Of a DNA stretch of 64,000 nt, positions 63,125-64,000 are shown piece after piece. Each line of letters starts with the position of its first letter. Positions within the stretch are counted from its first letter, which is position 1. The notes below the pieces were generated by a model. The model did not search any database. It saw only the letters and a program-made list of their open reading frames with translations, and was not told where the DNA came from. Source of the stretch: Thysanoteuthis rhombus (taxonomy: Eukaryota; Mollusca; Cephalopoda; Oegopsida; Thysanoteuthidae). Made by a program: the position numbers and the translations under genes. The stretch covers positions 41,592,477-41,656,476 of the forward strand of contig OY735219.1 of the NCBI GenBank assembly GCA_963457665.1, read 5' to 3'.

Positions 63125-63495
63125 GAGAGACAGGTCTGGTTAACCATTCAAAAGAAACCATCATGTGACCAACATCTCTTGGTAGCATGTCGTGTTGGGG
63201 GTGATCAATTAAAACATTGGAAAAGGGGGTGATTAATGAATAAGTTACTTCACTCACCTTTTGTTCGGTAGTGATCACTAAAAAGTACGGTATTTATAAA
63301 AACAAGCATGAAAATCGCTAGGCACAAACTAAGGGATCGATTTAGCATAAACTTCCATTGTAAACTGAATCCTCTCCTAACCAAAACCTATTTAGGGATG
63401 CGTGATACATGCATACATCGATCGCCAGGTAGACCAGCTTGAAAACTGAAGTAATCTTGTTGACAGTTTTGGTTGATGGTTTCTAATGAATGTTG
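63125..63495 (+). repeat. dispersed repeat family A, copy 5
   Basis: Most complete copy. A GGTCTGGTTAACCATTCAAA start matches 11757 onward; the GGGTGAT(C/T)AATGAATAAG block follows twice in part, and the core ends GACAGTTTTGGTTGATGG. Confidence 0.75.
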
Positions 63496-63523
63496 TTGAA
63501 TGTTAGCTGGTTTCATGTGGGAT

Positions 63524-63715
63524 CAGTGCTGCCAACTCAAAAAAATATTTTTTCGCGCTATTTTGACAGCCAAAAAATGCTAAATCAAAAAAAAAAATTG
63601 CCCCCAAATGTCCAAAATGTTGAAACACGCCCGCGCTAATTTAACGTTTTTTTCGCTGTGCCTAAACAAGGAACGCGTTGAATTTAGTACGAAAAGCGTT
63701 AATTTGGCAACAATG
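63524..63715. mobile_element. hAT-type MITE, copy 2
   Basis: Ends CAGTGCTGCCAACTC and, reverse-complemented, CATTGTTGCCAAATTAACGC, matching the ends of the 54.4-kb copy. Possible target duplication TGTGGGAT/TGTACAAT agrees at only 5 of 8 bases. 192 bp. It sits just beyond family A copy 5. Confidence 0.65.
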
Positions 63716-63734
63716 TGTACAATATTGTTCAAAT

Positions 63735-63850
63735 TTCTCTCTCTGATTTCGTCCCTGTCTGTCCGTCTATCTCTGCCCCCTCTCTCTTACTCTCTCTCTC
63801 TCTCTACCCTCTCTCTTTCTCCCTCTCTCTCTCTCTCTCTCTCACCTTCT
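63735..63850. repeat. (CT)n-rich microsatellite
   Basis: Long interrupted CT tract followed by a short G-rich and GA-rich segment to 63925. The Ser/Leu-rich open frame across it is a composition artefact. Confidence 0.9.
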
Positions 63851-64000
63851 CTCGTCCCCCCTCTTACCATAGTGCACAAAGATTCAGGGGCGGGGAGGGG
63901 TTCATCGGAGAGAGAAAGAGGGTTTGGCTGTAAGGACTGTCTTTGTACCAATACATCGCCATCAATGAATTTTTACAGACACAAATCATTAGTGAGAAAC

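Overview
The window looks like chromosomal DNA of a mollusc, most likely a cephalopod of the octopus type. This is an inference. It rests on strongly AT-rich DNA full of long (TA)n and (CA)n(TA)n microsatellites, many decayed mariner, Tc1 and hAT elements and foldback elements, tRNA-derived SINEs, and one large C2H2 zinc-finger gene whose coding region lies in a single exon, a gene class greatly expanded in octopus genomes. No bacterial or viral gene organisation is present.

One protein-coding gene is well supported. A 957-residue C2H2 zinc-finger protein is encoded at 17960-20833 (+). It has fifteen fingers in four groups, a basic and acidic spacer, an acidic tract after the last finger and a long His/Gln tail. 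A splice acceptor lies about 100 bases before the ATG, so the 5' leader is spliced. Candidate non-coding leader exons are seen near 7.6-7.7 kb and at 13194-13243. Poly(A) signals follow at 21139 and 21755.

Layout. 0-9.5 kb: repeats, G/T-rich low-complexity DNA and a candidate first exon. 9.9-35.7 kb: a domain with very few CpG dinucleotides that encloses the zinc-finger exon and holds mariner, Tc1 and hAT relics. 35.7-64 kb: DNA with several times more CpG and no recognisable host coding exon, packed with foldback elements, tRNA-like repeats, LINE tails and TA arrays. It also contains a CpG-containing stretch at 54.0-54.15 kb with two ETS-type motifs and an ATG before a possible donor, and a minus-strand donor near 61.2 kb. 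These are the only hints of further genes.

The most unusual observations are the sharply bounded CpG-poor domain, a CpG-rich patch inside it next to a candidate exon, an exact 140-bp palindrome centred on an AT run, foldback or Tc1 elements sitting directly against TA microsatellites, a nested duplication of two repeat families at 46.2-46.9 kb, and the zinc-finger array built from a duplicated three-finger unit. No convincing new multi-gene system was found.
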